Assembly (NCBI GenBank): GCA_022565195.1
Contig: JADFJZ010000111.1
Location: forward strand, 1-6,089
DNA from: Planctomycetota bacterium
GTDB taxonomy: Bacteria > Planctomycetota > Phycisphaerae > UBA1845 > CAIVHJ01
Direction: 5' to 3'
Length of the DNA stretch: 6,089 nt
Shown here: in pieces, positions 5,030 to 6,089 of the stretch
Numbering within the stretch: the stretch's first letter is position 1
Layout of the letters: every line of letters starts with the position of its first letter
Translations under genes and position numbers: made by a program
The notes under the pieces: model-generated
Told to the model about the DNA's origin: nothing
Database searches by the model: none
Seen by the model: only the letters and a program-made list of their open reading frames with translations

Positions 5030-5779
5030 ATGAGCTTAGGCGCCGTAGTCCTCGAATCGAAACATGGGCTGCTTCTGGCGGCCCCCGACCAGCCGCATTG
5101 GAACGATCTAAGAATTAAGCTGGAGCGGGAGGGAACCGCAGTAGATGTCGCTCGGAGCGCAACGGAAGCGTGCGACATGGTTCAGAAGCGGGAGTACGAA
5201 GCAATTCTCCTCGGGCTGCACGTCTCGTCAGAGGGGCTACCGGCCATGCTGAAGCGCATCCGTGGCTCGGGGTGCAACGACCACTTGCCCGTGATTCTCA
5301 TCACGGAGCAGGTCGATGAAGAAAAACTGGTTCAGTGCCTCCAGCTTGGTAGGTGCGATTTTCTCGCAACCCCGGTCCGGCTCATGAGGCTCCGGACCCG
5401 GCTGATCCACCTCCTGCGGAGTCAGGCGGACGCCGTGAATCTGACGTTTGCCAACCTGGAGATGGATCGAAACGATTGTCGGCTGATGATCGACGGCTCC
5501 CGCGTTGGACTCACCCCGACGGAATTCAAGATTCTCGAGTACTTCCTCTCCCGACCTGAATCGTTCATCAGCCGCGAGGAGCTCAGGAGAGCGGTGTGGA
5601 GCACGACCTTCGACCCGGGCCCACGCGTAATCGACGTCCCCCTTCACCATCTGCGAGCCAAGCTCGGAGCCAACGGGGCAGCGGCGTGCATCGTCACGGT
5701 ATGGGGGTTCGGATTTCGCCTCACCACCGGAGTAACGATGCGGGATCCGAAGCCGGAACAACCTCTACTGAAGTCTTAG
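5030..5779 (+). CDS. OmpR/PhoB-family transcription regulator with a degenerate receiver
   Basis: The 249-aa product has a receiver-like domain (about 13-130) and a winged-helix Trans_reg_C domain (about 138-232). The latter is clear: LTPTEFKILEYFLSRPESFI (161-180), SREELRRAVW (181-190), RVIDVPLHHLRAKLG (199-213) and VWGFGFRL (224-231), the family's VRGxGYRL. The receiver has lost key residues: the strand-3 phosphoacceptor Asp is Gly62 (LLGLHV instead of LLDLxL), the conserved Lys is Thr114 (FLATPV), and the N-terminal acidic pair is reduced to PD (19-20). Only T92 of the quintet remains. Phosphorylation by a histidine kinase is therefore unlikely. It may bind DNA constitutively or respond to protein or ligand contact. 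GGAG lies 8 nt before the ATG. Its stop codon overlaps the Shine-Dalgarno of the following MCP, so the two are co-transcribed and probably translationally coupled. It diverges from the TetR-IspF gene. Confidence 0.9.
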   Translation: MSLGAVVLESKHGLLLAAPDQPHWNDLRIKLEREGTAVDVARSATEACDMVQKREYEAILLGLHVSSEGLPAMLKRIRGSGCNDHLPVILITEQVDEEKLVQCLQLGRCDFLATPVRLMRLRTRLIHLLRSQADAVNLTFANLEMDRNDCRLMIDGSRVGLTPTEFKILEYFLSRPESFISREELRRAVWSTTFDPGPRVIDVPLHHLRAKLGANGAAACIVTVWGFGFRLTTGVTMRDPKPEQPLLKS

Positions 5780-5787
5780 GAGACCGC

Positions 5788-6012
5788 ATGATGAAGCTGA
5801 ACATTGGAACAAGACTGGGCCTCGGCTTCGGAATCCAGATACTGCTTACCGGCGTTCTGGGCATAAGCGTGTTGTTCGGCATGGCCAACGTACAGGGCCG
5901 GTTCCGGTTCGTTGTTGCCGGTCGAAGACATGATGTACGTCGCGGCGTTGAGGCTGAACACGCCGGTCTCCCGGAGCGGGTCGGGGGGATCCTGGATGCC
6001 GATGATGGTTAG
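5788..6012 (+). pseudogene. Start of a methyl-accepting chemotaxis protein, coding sense lost after about 43 residues
   Basis: AGGAG (5778-5782) precedes tandem ATGs at 5788 and 5791. The product begins MMKLNIGTRLGLGFG, then a transmembrane helix (about 12-33) and ANVQGRFRFVV (33-43), typical of the N-terminus of a chemoreceptor with a periplasmic four-helix sensor. Normally several hundred residues follow. Here the frame turns into Arg/Gly-rich, non-helical sequence and stops at 6012, and neither of the other two plus frames resumes an MCP. It is thus either a truncated receptor or, more likely in my view, a joint with unrelated sequence near 5916. Its position 8 bp after the regulator suggests that an intact copy would form a two-gene signalling operon. 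Confidence applies to the MCP start, not to the gene being truly broken in the organism. Confidence 0.65.
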
Positions 6013-6089
6013 GGTCACGTTGTTGAACTGGTTGAGCGTGGTGTCGAGCAACATGTCGATCCGGTCGATGGTGGTGCTCATGTCGAGAT
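5917..6089 (-). other. Coding-looking minus-strand segment at the right edge, possible chimeric joint
   Basis: From the right edge the minus strand reads an open frame: LDMSTTIDRIDMLLDTTLNQ (6087-6028), then FNNVTLTIIGIQDPPDPLRE, TGVFSLNAATYIMSSTGNNE (5967-5908). Third codon positions are almost all G or C and the composition is protein-like with a heptad-like start, while the plus strand over the same bases is poor. Past about 5916 the same frame runs antisense through the MCP start as low-quality sequence. It has no visible start or natural stop, and I do not recognise the family. It may be an internal fragment of another gene joined here by rearrangement or misassembly. Confidence 0.4.

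Overview
The window is GC-rich, densely coding bacterial DNA. Two secreted lipoproteins, an outer-membrane-type lipobox and chemotaxis genes at both edges point to a motile Gram-negative bacterium. The overall flavour (an ABM protein behind an MFS permease, CheW/MCP genes, a CGCAGAG-type palindromic repeat) reminds me of Nitrospira-like genomes, but that is an impression I could not test.

Layout: (1) 1-346, minus strand: a CheW-domain chemotaxis coupling protein whose C-terminus runs off the left edge. (2) 347-573: divergent spacer with a TATAAT box and a 12-bp perfect palindrome. (3) 574-1209: a small M48-type zinc metallopeptidase with a lipoprotein signal. (4) 1372-1545: a 57-residue lipoprotein of unknown function behind a plausible sigma70 promoter. 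(5) 1724-2986 and 3017-3352: a 12-helix MFS permease followed 30 bp later by an ABM-fold monooxygenase-like protein, probably one operon. (6) 3438-3812, minus: a compact FHA-domain protein, convergent with the operon. (7) 3957-4041: a long, imperfect inverted repeat built from 9-nt units. (8) 4082-4735, minus: a chimeric regulator with a TetR-type DNA-binding head followed by a degenerate IspF (MEcPP synthase) domain. A TetR-like operator overlaps its own -10 box and start codon. (9) 5030-5779, plus: an OmpR-family regulator whose receiver lacks the phosphoacceptor aspartate, closely followed (8 bp) by (10) the start of a methyl-accepting chemotaxis protein. That MCP loses its coding sense near 5916, after which the minus strand looks coding up to the right edge.

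The most unusual item is the TetR-IspF fusion. The IspF-like part aligns to the E. coli enzyme without gaps over its last 57 or so residues and keeps the H42, D46 and D56 equivalents. It has lost D8, H10, T133, E135 and R142 and carries about 29 extra residues before the NVDVTI strand. I infer a dead enzyme reused as a ligand sensor, possibly for an isoprenoid-pathway metabolite, which represses its own promoter. The second theme is signalling with degenerate or atypical parts: a receiver without Asp or Lys next to an MCP, a CheW with an altered NLRG motif, and an FHA protein that reads phosphothreonine. Whether these act together cannot be decided from this window.
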